A DNA stretch of 64,000 nt, taken from positions 3,100,001 through 3,164,000 of the forward strand of contig NZ_JAFIDA010000001.1 in assembly GCF_017834145.1 (NCBI RefSeq), given 5' to 3'. The notes below the pieces were generated by a model that made no database searches, was not told the origin of the DNA, and saw nothing but the letters and a program-made list of their open reading frames with translations. The position numbers were made by a program, and so were the translations under genes. Below are positions 17,641 through 25,525 of this stretch, piece after piece (positions within the stretch are counted from its first letter, which is position 1; each line of letters opens with the position of its first letter). The DNA comes from Leucobacter exalbidus. Lineage in GTDB: Bacteria; Actinomycetota; Actinomycetes; Actinomycetales; Microbacteriaceae.

Positions 17641-18645
17641 GTGGCAACACTCACCGCAAACAGCACCATTGGCGACTGGCTTGATGACGAACGCGGCAGC
17701 GCTGCAGTGAAGGGGCTGCTTGCAGCCTCGGGCGCGTCTGAAGAATCTCTCGCACCGGTGCGAGGCCTGCCGCTGCAGCAGATGGTTGCCCTCAGTCAGG
17801 GCAAGATGCCGCAGTCGGTCATCGATGATCTCGTGCGTTCAGTAAACGGCGGCGAGATCCCCGAGGACGACGTCGTCACCGGCTGGCAGGAGAAGGTGAC
17901 GCATGGTCGCTTCTCGGGCCAGACCATCGTGGTGACGGGTGCGGCTGGCGGCATCGGCCAGGCCACCGCTTCACGCATCGTGCGCGAGGGTGGGCGTGTT
18001 ATTGCCGTCGATATTTCGGCTGAGAAGCTCGAAGCATTCGCCCAGCAGGTACCCGCAGGTTCGGTTGTCGCAGTGGCTGCTGACGTCACGAAGCAGGAAG
18101 ACATCGATCGCGTGGTCGCCGCGGCCGAGGGTAAGATCGATGGCCTCGCCAACGTCGCCGGTATCAACGACGACTTCTCGCCGATTCACGAGACGAGTGA
18201 CCAGATCTGGGATCGCGTCATTGGCATCAACCTGACGGGTGTGTTCAAGCTCACTCGCGCCGTGGTACCGGTAATGCTCGAAGCCGGTAAGGGCTCGGTC
18301 GTCAACGTCACCTCTGAAGCCGGTATTCGTGGCAACGCCTCGGGCAACGCCTACACCGTGTCGAAGCACGGCGTGGTGGGCCTGACGCGCAGCGCGGCAT
18401 TCATGTACGCCAAGCAGGGCATTCGCGTCAACGCGGTGGCCCCGGGCGGTGTGGCAACGGGCATCCCGTTCCCCGCGCACGTCTCAGAGGTCGGCAGCGC
18501 ACGCCTGCAGCCGTTCCAGTCGGCGATCCCGTCGCTGGCAACGGCTGAGCAGCTCGCCGCATCTATTACCTTCTTGCTGAGTGATGACGGCGTGAACATT
18601 AACGGTGCTATCCTGCCCTCTGATGGCGGCTGGTCGGTGCAGTAA
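17641..18645 (+). CDS. Short-chain dehydrogenase/reductase with an extra N-terminal domain
   Basis: An NAD(P)-dependent oxidoreductase of 334 residues, longer than the usual 250. Residues 1-85 form an additional small helical domain (TIGDWLDDERGSAAVKGLL, then PVRGLPLQQMVALSQG) also seen attached to other actinobacterial enzymes. The Rossmann domain starts near residue 90 with TGAAGGIG (99-106), then the NAG-like NVAGI at 171-175, and the catalytic Ser225, Tyr238 and Lys242 (AYTVSK). The start is a GTG preceded by GAGGAGACACC. Likely controlled by the divergent TetR. Substrate unknown. Confidence 0.88.
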   Translation: MATLTANSTIGDWLDDERGSAAVKGLLAASGASEESLAPVRGLPLQQMVALSQGKMPQSVIDDLVRSVNGGEIPEDDVVTGWQEKVTHGRFSGQTIVVTGAAGGIGQATASRIVREGGRVIAVDISAEKLEAFAQQVPAGSVVAVAADVTKQEDIDRVVAAAEGKIDGLANVAGINDDFSPIHETSDQIWDRVIGINLTGVFKLTRAVVPVMLEAGKGSVVNVTSEAGIRGNASGNAYTVSKHGVVGLTRSAAFMYAKQGIRVNAVAPGGVATGIPFPAHVSEVGSARLQPFQSAIPSLATAEQLAASITFLLSDDGVNINGAILPSDGGWSVQ

Positions 18646-18727
18646 CCGGAGCATCTTGAAGCGGGGGTTGAAGGATCCCCGAGCGTGACGGGCGTGAACT
18701 CAGCTTCTGCCTGGCGTGGATTTGCCT

Positions 18728-18770
18728 TTTACCGATCGGTACAGCAGGATTGGCTGTACCGATCGGTAAA
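18728..18770. promoter_or_regulatory. Duplicated palindromic operator before the NTF2-like/TetR pair
   Basis: Two identical perfect 12-bp palindromes TACCGATCGGTA (18730-18741 and 18757-18768), 27 bp centre to centre, lie inside a larger inverted repeat whose 18-bp arms are 18728-18745 and 18753-18770. Position and symmetry fit a TetR dimer-of-dimers site for the repressor at 19275. Confidence 0.8.
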
Positions 18771-18802
18771 GCACTGCTCGGTGTTTCGAAAGGAATTCAG
18801 GC

Positions 18803-19270
18803 ATGGAACCTCGTCCTCCGCTTCCGCCGTTCACTAACGTCACCGCAGTGCAGAAAGCGCGTGCTGCTGAAGACGCATGGAACACGCAAGACCCATACCG
18901 CGTATCGCTTGCCTATACGCCTGAAAGTGAATGGCGCAATCGGAACAAATTCATTGCGGGCAGAGAACAGATTGTCGAGTTCTTGACACAGAAATGGGCA
19001 CGCGAAACGGAATATCGCCTCATCAAAGAGGTGTGGGCACACACTGATAACCGAATTGCAGTTCGGTTTGTGTACGAGTGGAGAGACGTCGAGGGGCAGT
19101 GGTTTCGCTCCTTTGGCAACGAGAATTGGGAATTCGATACATTCGGGCTCATGCAACGCCGGCTTGCAGCGATCAATGATGTCGCAATTGCTGATGCCGA
19201 CCGGTTATTCCACTGGCCGATGGGGCCGAGGCCTGTGGCGCACCCCGGCTTGACTGAGTTGGGTATCTAA
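18803..19270 (+). CDS. DUF1348 / NTF2-like protein
   Basis: A 155-residue cytoplasmic protein of the DUF1348 group in the NTF2/SnoaL-like fold. Conserved stretches are [31 protein letters not shown] and [18 protein letters not shown], then NENWEFD. GAAAGGAATTCAGGC precedes the ATG. Proteins of this family are often regulated by TetR repressors and are of unknown chemistry. It lies 4 bases before a tetR gene and directly after a duplicated operator. Codons ending in A/T are more frequent here than in the flanking genes, which may mark recent acquisition. Confidence 0.85.
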   Translation: MEPRPPLPPFTNVTAVQKARAAEDAWNTQDPYRVSLAYTPESEWRNRNKFIAGREQIVEFLTQKWARETEYRLIKEVWAHTDNRIAVRFVYEWRDVEGQWFRSFGNENWEFDTFGLMQRRLAAINDVAIADADRLFHWPMGPRPVAHPGLTELGI

Positions 19271-19274
19271 GCGC

Positions 19275-19841
19275 ATGGTCAAACCATCGACTACCCGTGC
19301 TGCAGTGATCCCTGCGCTGGCGGAGGCCTTCAGAACCCACGGATTTGAAGGTGCCAGCATGGCAGTCTTGCAAGACGCCACCGGTCTGGGACGCGGGAGT
19401 CTCTACAATTTCTTTCCCGGTGGTAAGGACGAGATGGCGCAAGCCGTACTTGAAGACATTGATGACTGGTTTCAGCTCAACGTCTTTGGCTCGCTGCGTG
19501 CCGCGAGTGGTGGCAATACTGCTGAAGCACGCACCTCAGTGGCTGCAATGTTTACCACTGTGGACAACTACTTTCAATCGGGGCAACGAGTGTGTCTGCC
19601 AGGCGCGTTTGCCGTGGGGCGTGAACGGGATCGCTTCGCCATCGCAGTGTCTGCATACTTCGTTGAATGGATCGAAGTGCTGACTGCCGCGCTCGTCGCT
19701 ATGGGTCATGCCGATGCCAGGGCCATCGCGTTGCGTACCATTGCGGCGGTGCAGGGCGGTATCGTGCTGGCGCGAGCGTTGTCAGACAATACCGCATTCA
19801 CTTCCGTGCTGAGCGCTGCCAGGGCTGAAGCTATTTTGTGA
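19275..19841 (+). CDS. TetR/AcrR family regulator, autoregulated candidate
   Basis: A 188-residue repressor with a helix-turn-helix at residues 8-50 (FRTHGFEGASMAVLQDATGL, then GRGSLYNFF) and a C-domain typical of the YxaF/LmrA-like group (ARTSVAAMFTTVDNYF, CLPGAF). It is cotranscribed with the NTF2-like gene and probably binds the pair of palindromes at 18730-18768, so it would control its own operon. Inducer unknown; the CLPGAF cysteine is common in this subgroup. Confidence 0.88.
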   Translation: MVKPSTTRAAVIPALAEAFRTHGFEGASMAVLQDATGLGRGSLYNFFPGGKDEMAQAVLEDIDDWFQLNVFGSLRAASGGNTAEARTSVAAMFTTVDNYFQSGQRVCLPGAFAVGRERDRFAIAVSAYFVEWIEVLTAALVAMGHADARAIALRTIAAVQGGIVLARALSDNTAFTSVLSAARAEAIL

Positions 19842-19874
19842 CCCAATTACTGAGTCGCTTACATCTGTTGCGGC

Positions 19875-19880
19875 TAGTCT
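19875..19880 (+). promoter_or_regulatory. -10-like TAGTCT just before the rRNA methyltransferase
   Basis: TAGTCT ends 6 bases before the GTG at 19887, which implies a leaderless mRNA. No convincing ribosome site lies between. Confidence 0.5.
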
Positions 19881-19886
19881 TATGGG

Positions 19887-20696
19887 GTGTACGACGAGAT
19901 CCTGAGTAACCCCAAATCCACCCGAGTGAAGCGTGTCGCAGCACTCTCACGTAAGAAAGAGCGCGTCGAACAGGGCCGCTTTCTGGTCGAGGGCCCGCAA
20001 GCTGTGCGCGAGCTCCTCACCCACCGCGCAGACCTCGCCGAGGTCGTATTCGCGACGCAGGGCGATGAGCCGTGGCAGGCAGAGCTGAAGACGCTCGCAG
20101 AGCAGGCCGGGGTATACCTCGATTATGTCTCCGACAGCGTGCTCGCCGCGATGTCTGAGACCGTCAACCCGCAGGGTATCGTCGCGGTTGCGACCACGTG
20201 GGAGGGCAACCTCACCGAGGCCCTTAAAGACGCACGCCTCGTCGTGATCATGCACGAGGTGCGCGACCCGGGTAACGCCGGTGCCGTGCTGCGCGCCGCC
20301 GATGCCGCTGGCGCCGACGTCGTTATTTTTGCGGGCGAGAGCATCGACCCGTTCCACCCCAAGGTGGTGCGCTCGACGACCGGATCCATGTTCCACCTGC
20401 CGGTAGAGGTCACCTTGTCGCTCGAGGAAGCCGTCACCGCGGTGCGCGAAGCCGGGCTCACCTCGCTCGCCGCCGACGTGCGCGGCAGCGATGTGCTCGA
20501 GGCACGCGCCGATGGTGTGCTCGCCGGTCGCGTGGCCTGGGTCTTCGGTAACGAAGCTCGCGGTCTCAGCGAAGCCGAGCGCGCGCTCGTTGACCGTTCG
20601 CTGAAGCTGCCCATCTACGGCGCCGCCGAGTCGCTCAACCTCGCGACCGCCGCGAGCGTACTGATCTACGAAACCGCGTTCGCACAGCGGGCATAA
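19887..20696 (+). CDS. SpoU/TrmH-family RNA 2'-O-methyltransferase
   Basis: A 269-residue SPOUT enzyme that methylates ribose in rRNA or tRNA using SAM. The N-terminal substrate-binding domain has FLVEGPQAVRELL. The three SPOUT motifs are EVRDPGNAGAVLRAADAAG (motif 1), VFGNEARGLS (motif 2) and LPIYGAAESLNLATAASVL (motif 3), the last two forming the trefoil-knot SAM pocket. In actinobacteria this gene commonly lies between rplT and pheS, and it does here once the inserted accessory genes are discounted. The modified nucleotide cannot be assigned. Confidence 0.93.
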   Translation: MYDEILSNPKSTRVKRVAALSRKKERVEQGRFLVEGPQAVRELLTHRADLAEVVFATQGDEPWQAELKTLAEQAGVYLDYVSDSVLAAMSETVNPQGIVAVATTWEGNLTEALKDARLVVIMHEVRDPGNAGAVLRAADAAGADVVIFAGESIDPFHPKVVRSTTGSMFHLPVEVTLSLEEAVTAVREAGLTSLAADVRGSDVLEARADGVLAGRVAWVFGNEARGLSEAERALVDRSLKLPIYGAAESLNLATAASVLIYETAFAQRA

Positions 20697-20709
20697 TCGC
20701 CGCTTCACG

Positions 20710-20771
20710 GTCAATACAACGGTGCCGTGTGCCGCTGCAATTGCAGTGGCACACGGCACCGTTGTATTGAC
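20710..20771. terminator. 62-bp near-perfect palindrome between convergent genes
   Basis: The two 31-base halves are complementary except for one G-T position (20734/20747), so the transcript could fold into a hairpin with almost no loop. It separates the rRNA methyltransferase and the convergent DyP peroxidase. There is no T tract. It probably ends transcription in both directions. Confidence 0.75.
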
Positions 20772-20777
20772 ACGGAG

Positions 20778-22022
20778 CTATTTCAGGAGCGAAGCTCCGA
20801 GAAGCTCCCCGGGGCGAAAGCCCGGCAGCATCGCGAACACGGCAGAGCCCACGTGCGTGACCCACTCATTGAGCAGGTCAAGCTCGTCAAGCCGCTGCTG
20901 AATCGGCACGAACTGACGCAGCGGGTCGCGCTGATAACACCCAAACAGCAGCCCCGATTCGGTGCCATCATCGTAGTTCACCGCGCGCCGAAAAATGCGC
21001 TCGGTGGGATCCTCAGAGTGCGCCCGCCGCACGTGAGCGAAGCTCGCAATCACCGGCAACCCGGCCGCCGTTTTCGCATCAAAGTCGACGGGGGTGTGCT
21101 CGGTGCCGCCGGTGAGCGGCGCCCCGTCTGCGAGCGTGCGCCCGATCGTCTGCTCGCGCCCGGGGCGATCGACCATGTCCCAGGTGTCGAGCTCCATGCG
21201 AATGCGCCGCAGCACGAGGGCCGAACCGCCTGCGAGCCACCCCGCCTCATCGCCCAGCCACACGAGCTGCGCAAAATCGTTATCTGCGGGAGCAGGGTTC
21301 ACCGTACCGTCGACCTGCCCCATGAGATTACGCATGGTGGAGCCGGCCTGCTCGGCGCCGCGGGCCTGCCGAAACCCCTGCTGCACCCAGGCGCGTTCGG
21401 CGAACGACGCGAGATCGCGATCGAGCATGCGGCAGGCGTGAGCGAGTGCGAGCGGATCATCCGATTGCACAAGCACCACGAGATCTCCGCCGTCATACCC
21501 CGCACCTAACTGGTCGCGCGCGAACGCGGGCAGCGGCGCGAGCCACGCGGGCCGCAGCCCGGCATCGACGCGCTCGACGAGTACCGGCCCCACGCCCACC
21601 GTGATGGTGAGGCGCGCGGGCCGCTCGGCAAGCTCGGGCTCGGGGTCAGCGAGCGGCGCGACCCCCTGCGTGAGCGCCTCGATGTCTCCCGTGAGAATAC
21701 GAAACATGCGCACGAGAGCGGCCCGGTCGGTCGCCTTCCTGAGCGAGTACGCCACATACCGCGCGTGCGCGGCAGGCGCAGACACGATGCCCGCCTGATG
21801 TGGGCCATGACAGGCCAGGGCCTCGCCGCCAAAGGGAGCTGGGGTGGCTGATGCGGGATCCGGATCCCCGGCGAACGCCCGCGACCCGAGCGTGGCCGCG
21901 AGCGTCGCGCCCACGCCCAGCGCCGCGCCGGTCGCGCCCCCGGTGAGGAGGGCGCGGCGGCTGACGCTGGGGGAGGACGCGGGGTGCTGCGGGTTAGTGC
22001 TCGGTTTCGTGCGCATCGGCAT
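20778..22022 (-). CDS. Tat-exported DyP-type heme peroxidase
   Basis: A secreted heme peroxidase of about 414 residues. A twin-arginine signal (SVSRRALLTGGATG, about residues 20-33) is followed by a hydrophobic stretch. The DyP motif GQVDGT lies mid-protein (Asp as acid-base catalyst), and the heme region includes ASFAHVRRAHSEDP and RIFRRAVNYDDGTESGLLF. The start is uncertain (ATG at 22022 or 22016); both overlap the end of the preceding chaperone gene, so translation is coupled. Placement with PCu(A)C and CopC resembles the Streptomyces DtpA copper-trafficking cluster more than an EfeUOB iron system, as no efeU or efeO is present. Confidence 0.93.
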   Translation of the reverse strand: MPMRTKPSTNPQHPASSPSVSRRALLTGGATGAALGVGATLAATLGSRAFAGDPDPASATPAPFGGEALACHGPHQAGIVSAPAAHARYVAYSLRKATDRAALVRMFRILTGDIEALTQGVAPLADPEPELAERPARLTITVGVGPVLVERVDAGLRPAWLAPLPAFARDQLGAGYDGGDLVVLVQSDDPLALAHACRMLDRDLASFAERAWVQQGFRQARGAEQAGSTMRNLMGQVDGTVNPAPADNDFAQLVWLGDEAGWLAGGSALVLRRIRMELDTWDMVDRPGREQTIGRTLADGAPLTGGTEHTPVDFDAKTAAGLPVIASFAHVRRAHSEDPTERIFRRAVNYDDGTESGLLFGCYQRDPLRQFVPIQQRLDELDLLNEWVTHVGSAVFAMLPGFRPGELLGASLLK

Positions 22023-22560
22023 CGCCGGCGTAGTTTTCTTGTGCGCCGCCGAAATCCTTCGCCAGCACCGTGGCGTCGAGGGTGCTGCCGTCGTCGAACG
22101 TGAGCGTGACGGGCACCTCATCGCCGGCGAGCAGCGGGGCCTGAAGCTCCATCAGCATGATGTGATTGCCGCCGGGAGCGAGTTCGAAGCTGCCGCCAGC
22201 CGGCACTGAAAAGCCGCCTTCGACCTCGCGCATGGTGGTGCTCGACCCCGAGGTGATCGATTCGTGCAGCTCGACGATATCGGCCACGCTGCTCGTCGCT
22301 GAGACGAGGGTGAGGTCAGTATCGCCGGCGTTATGCAGCGTGCCGAACACGCCGCTCATGCCGTCGGCGGCTTTGGCCCAGCCGCCGTCGAGCGTCACCG
22401 CGCCGTCGGGGTTCGTTGCAGCCAGGGCTCCCTGAGACGTGGCTTCAGCAGAGACGGCACCGGTGGACGACTCGCCAGCATCAGCTTCTGAGCAGCCCAC
22501 GAGCGCCAGCGCCGCCACAATGGCGGCTGACGCGAGCGAGAGCGGAATAGCGCGGCGCAT
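21994..22560 (-). CDS. PCu(A)C-type periplasmic copper chaperone, lipoprotein
   Basis: A 188-residue extracytoplasmic copper(I) chaperone. It has a lipoprotein signal with lipobox LVGC (Cys about residue 23) and a PCu(A)C domain with the copper ligands in ELHESI (His), STTMREVEGGF (Met) and GGNHIMLMEL (His and Met), the HX10MX21HXM-type pattern. The C-terminal tail is rich in acidic residues and His (DADAHETEH). It overlaps copC by one base (TGATG) and the DyP gene by 20-30 bases, so the three genes are one coupled operon. It probably loads copper onto an oxidase or supports DyP-dependent maturation. Confidence 0.92.
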   Translation of the reverse strand: MRRAIPLSLASAAIVAALALVGCSEADAGESSTGAVSAEATSQGALAATNPDGAVTLDGGWAKAADGMSGVFGTLHNAGDTDLTLVSATSSVADIVELHESITSGSSTTMREVEGGFSVPAGGSFELAPGGNHIMLMELQAPLLAGDEVPVTLTFDDGSTLDATVLAKDFGGAQENYAGDADAHETEH

Positions 22561-23261
22561 CAGTTGTTCTTCCCGTCAGTCTGGTCTGCGTCGCGCTGCA
22601 TCTGAGCCAGCCGGCGTGAACGGGCCACAAACGCGGCGATCACCACGGCGATGACGAGCACGCCACCAATACCCAAGAAGACGTACAGGCTGGTGGGCGC
22701 GGGCGGCAGATCGGTGCCCGCGGCGGGGAGGTTGGGGTTGACCGGGGTCGCCTGCTCGGCGTCATGGTCGCCCGCTGCAGCAGGGTCGAGCAGCTCAGCA
22801 GAACCATCGGCCGCCACGCTCAGCGTGAACGCGCCATCGATGGGGTGGCCATCGCTCGACACGACGCGCCAGGCCCCGGCGTAGTCGCCGGCCTCAAGGT
22901 CGGCGGCGAGGGGCTGGGTGACATTGGGGCCCGAAACCTCGGGGGCGCCCGCGGTCGCGTCGGTGCCCGTGGCGTCGGTGATGACGAACTCGGTGCCGAG
23001 CTCAATGATGCTGTTGCTGAAGCTCAACTGAATCGCCTCGACCGCACCGTCGGGGGCCGTCACGACCTCTGAGCTGACGAGCTCATCGTGGGCGAGGGCT
23101 GGGCTCGCCGGCCCCATGGCGAGACCCGCGAGCGCGAGGGCGGCCACCGCGGTGAGGGCGGCGCCCCAGCGGGTGACTGATGCGCGCCGCGGTGTCGCGG
23201 GCTGTGCCTCGCTGATCGAAGCTGAAGTGATGGAACGGATAGCGGGGGAGTGCTGAGACAT
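22560..23261 (-). CDS. CopC-domain copper-binding protein with a C-terminal membrane anchor
   Basis: A 233-residue exported protein. A signal peptide ends at PALAHDEL, leaving a histidine at or near the mature N-terminus, which in CopC proteins is a Cu(II) ligand. A second histidine is in SSDGHPIDGAF. The CopC beta-domain is followed by a Pro/Ala-rich linker and one membrane segment (LYVFLGIGGVLVIAVVIAAF) with a basic tail. The ATG at 23261 is preferred over the longer frame because GGAG is positioned before it. It is the first gene of the copC / PCu(A)C / DyP unit. Confidence 0.9.
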   Translation of the reverse strand: MSQHSPAIRSITSASISEAQPATPRRASVTRWGAALTAVAALALAGLAMGPASPALAHDELVSSEVVTAPDGAVEAIQLSFSNSIIELGTEFVITDATGTDATAGAPEVSGPNVTQPLAADLEAGDYAGAWRVVSSDGHPIDGAFTLSVAADGSAELLDPAAAGDHDAEQATPVNPNLPAAGTDLPPAPTSLYVFLGIGGVLVIAVVIAAFVARSRRLAQMQRDADQTDGKNN

Positions 23262-23440
23262 GTGGTCTCCAAATTTCTCGGTAGTACCGGATGGTGCGCG
23301 AACGCGAGCAACAGCGTGGGCGCGCTGACAGCATGAGGGTGTCAAAGCGGGTACGCCGCACAAAGGTTGGTGCGTGGCCGCCGCGTGCATGAGCGACGGG
23401 CGCGGTGAGTGCGCAGAATGCGCGAGGAACAAGCTGGTGG
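23262..23440. other. Intergenic region upstream of copC
   Basis: 179 bases with no supportable gene. It should hold the promoter of the copC operon, but no clear CsoR-type or other copper operator was recognised. Confidence 0.4.
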
Positions 23441-24076
23441 TTATGCCGCGCGCGGTGGCCCGCGATGCGAGATTACCGAGAACAGTGCGGGCCGCGGGCG
23501 GCACCACGCAAAAGCGGGGGCAGGCACGCGAGACACCCGCAGCGCGGTGACGGTGACCGCGCGCGAGAATGGAACCACGCGTCGCACGAGTCGTGCGATG
23601 GCGCGCAGCGCGCGATCGCCGCTGTGCAGCAGCGCGATGGTGACGGCGGCGGCCACAGTGTGGCCCAGCAGCATCGCAAGCCCCGCGGTCGTGGCGGTCG
23701 CGTTGGCTGGTAGATCGGGCACGAACCCCTGCAGCTGCGCGAGGTGCGCGGCGTGGAGCGAAGCGGGGGTGGTGCCAGCTCCTTCAAGCGGGAACGATCC
23801 GAGCCCGGCAAAACTCCAGTGATACACAAACTGGGCGGCGCCCACGGCGAGCGCGAGCCGCCACAGCGCAAACTTACGCCCCGCGAGCGCGGTGCTCAAC
23901 GGCAGCGCGAGCAGCGTCGTTGCGAGCACCGACAGCCAGGTGACCTGACCGCCCGCGAGGGCGTGCGAAGCTGCCGCCGTGAGCGAGGCCGCCGAAGCGA
24001 TCGCGGTGCCACGCACCACGCGCTCACCGCGACTGATCGCGGGAGCGGCGTGGGGCCGCGGCACGGGGCTCTGCAT
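23441..24076 (-). CDS. Integral membrane protein upstream of the copper operon, function unknown
   Basis: A 211-residue protein with about four to five membrane segments (for example ATTLLALPLSTALAG and TTAGLAMLLGHTVAAAVTIA). Histidines lie in or near the membrane (SHALAGG, VYHWSF, HAAHLAQL, LLGHTV), which could suit metal contact. The C-terminal 40 residues are basic. It is encoded on the same strand as copC, 179 bases upstream, and homologues tend to sit near copper genes in actinobacteria; a role in copper handling is an inference. A leaderless-type -10 precedes the ATG. Confidence 0.75.
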   Translation of the reverse strand: MQSPVPRPHAAPAISRGERVVRGTAIASAASLTAAASHALAGGQVTWLSVLATTLLALPLSTALAGRKFALWRLALAVGAAQFVYHWSFAGLGSFPLEGAGTTPASLHAAHLAQLQGFVPDLPANATATTAGLAMLLGHTVAAAVTIALLHSGDRALRAIARLVRRVVPFSRAVTVTALRVSRVPAPAFAWCRPRPALFSVISHRGPPRAA

Positions 24077-24083
24077 AGCGTTT

Positions 24084-24089
24084 AGTCTA
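24084..24089 (-). promoter_or_regulatory. -10-like TAGACT (minus strand) before the membrane protein gene
   Basis: The reverse complement reads TAGACT, seven bases before the ATG at 24076, the same hexamer as at hisC and hisB. Confidence 0.5.
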
Positions 24090-24135
24090 CTGGCGCACCG
24101 CCTGGGTATTTACGCCGCATCGCAGAGAATTGCTT

Positions 24136-24771
24136 TCACTTCAGTGGCGCGATGCCGTTCCAAATAATGTCGACCGCGGCACGGCACCGCAGCATCGTTT
24201 CGGGATCAGTGAGCTCGGCTCCACGCGCGACCAGCTGGTAATAGAAGACGCCCGAGAGCAGGTCTAAGGTCGCATCGAGGTCGACGCCTGCGCGCACCTC
24301 GCCCCGGTCTTGAGCGCGTTGCAAGAACGCGAGCAGCGGCACTCGCCGTTGCGAGACGTGCCGATTCCAGTACTCGTGCTGTAGATCGGGGTCAGCTAGG
24401 GCAAGCAGCAACCGCTGCCGAACGCGGCTCTCGGGATAGCTTTCGAGCACGGGCCGGTCGGGCCCTGGGTACGCAGACAGAATCGCTTCGCGCGCGGTCA
24501 TCTCGTCGGGTGGGTACACCACTTCACGGCTCACATCGAGGGCATCAGAGATGAGCACATCGAGGGTGCTCCAGCGCCGATAGATGGCCGCGCGGCTCAC
24601 CCCGCTGCGTGCTACCACCTCTTTCACGGTGACGGTGATGCCCGCATCGATGAGGTCGACCACGGTCTGCAGCACCTGTGACTCGAGCGCGGCATCACGG
24701 GGCCGACCGGGGCGGCGCTGGGCCACTCCGGTCGGCTCGCTCTGTGGCTGTGGCAAGTTAGACGCCGGCAC
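24136..24771 (-). CDS. TetR/AcrR family regulator in the phosphonate-type operon
   Basis: A 211-residue repressor. A basic N-terminal region (RRPGRPRD) leads into the helix-turn-helix (ITVTVKEVVARSGVSRAAIYRRW, in part, at about residues 44-67), followed by a TetR_C-type ligand domain. The gene overlaps the upstream phosphatase gene by 14 bases and lacks its own ribosome site, so it is the last gene of the phnD-phnC-phnE operon. It is a good candidate to regulate that operon and perhaps the divergent one. The precise start is uncertain. Confidence 0.85.
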   Translation of the reverse strand: MPASNLPQPQSEPTGVAQRRPGRPRDAALESQVLQTVVDLIDAGITVTVKEVVARSGVSRAAIYRRWSTLDVLISDALDVSREVVYPPDEMTAREAILSAYPGPDRPVLESYPESRVRQRLLLALADPDLQHEYWNRHVSQRRVPLLAFLQRAQDRGEVRAGVDLDATLDLLSGVFYYQLVARGAELTDPETMLRCRAAVDIIWNGIAPLK

Positions 24772-25525
24772 GCTCGTGCAACTGCCCGATCAAGCTGTCG
24801 CTCAGCCCCGCAGATTTCAGCGGTGCGAGCGGGTCGCCGTACTGCGCGCGCAGCGTGGTGAGCGTCACACGCATGGCATCGTCGGCACCGGGCTGCTGCG
24901 TGGCGAGCTTCGCAGCAGCGTCGAGGTCAAAGCCCGCCGCGAGCATCACCCGGCGCAGGTTCGGCCGGGTGCGCTCCATGATGGCCTCGGTATTGGGGTG
25001 TGTGCGCTCGTAGTCGGTGATGATGGCTTCATCTTCGGCGCCGAGAGCGAGCAGCAGCGCGGCCGCCAAGACGCCAGTGCGGTCACGCCCGGCGGCGCAG
25101 TGGAACGCCACCGTTCCCTGGGCGTGCGCCAAGACAGCGAGGGCGGCAACAATCTGCGGGGCAGCTGAAGTGAACAGCGCCGGGTAGAACGCGGTCATAT
25201 TGGGCATGGTGCCGGGTTTCGACTGCGGCGCCTTATTCGAGGAAAGATCTGTCACAAACGGAATGTGATGATAGGTCACCGCATGCTGCTGCAGTGCACC
25301 GCGGCCGGTGGCCTCCACCTCGCCGCGTGAACGCAGGTCGATGACCGCGGTGAGCCCGGCGTCTACCAACTCTTGCGCTGAGGCTGCGGGGATCGTGGTG
25401 AGGTCATCTGCGCGAATCGCAAAACCGTGTGCCACGGTGCCACCGGCGACGGGAATGCCGCCGAGGTCACGCAGGTTGACGGGGGCGCTGAGCTGAATCT
25501 CGTCGGGGGAAAGAGTGATGGTCAT
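24758..25525 (-). CDS. Tyrosine-phosphatase-like (PF13350 type) phosphatase
   Basis: A 255-residue enzyme of the bacterial tyrosine/lipid phosphatase family. The opening APVNLRDLGGIPVAGG and FAIRADDLTTI are family hallmarks. The signature CX5R loop is HCAAGRDRTG with Cys143 and Arg149, and the general-acid region precedes it. It overlaps phnE by four bases (ATGA-type junction) and sits in the transporter operon, so its natural substrate may be an imported organophosphate ester. Related enzymes act on phosphotyrosine or phosphoinositides; which applies here is not visible. Confidence 0.87.
   Translation of the reverse strand: MTITLSPDEIQLSAPVNLRDLGGIPVAGGTVAHGFAIRADDLTTIPAASAQELVDAGLTAVIDLRSRGEVEATGRGALQQHAVTYHHIPFVTDLSSNKAPQSKPGTMPNMTAFYPALFTSAAPQIVAALAVLAHAQGTVAFHCAAGRDRTGVLAAALLLALGAEDEAIITDYERTHPNTEAIMERTRPNLRRVMLAAGFDLDAAAKLATQQPGADDAMRVTLTTLRAQYGDPLAPLKSAGLSDSLIGQLHERAGV

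Noticed and set aside
20700-20775. Inverted repeat as the end of an insertion sequence
   Set aside because: The two arms touch at the centre and enclose no transposase, so it is a palindrome and not a mobile element.
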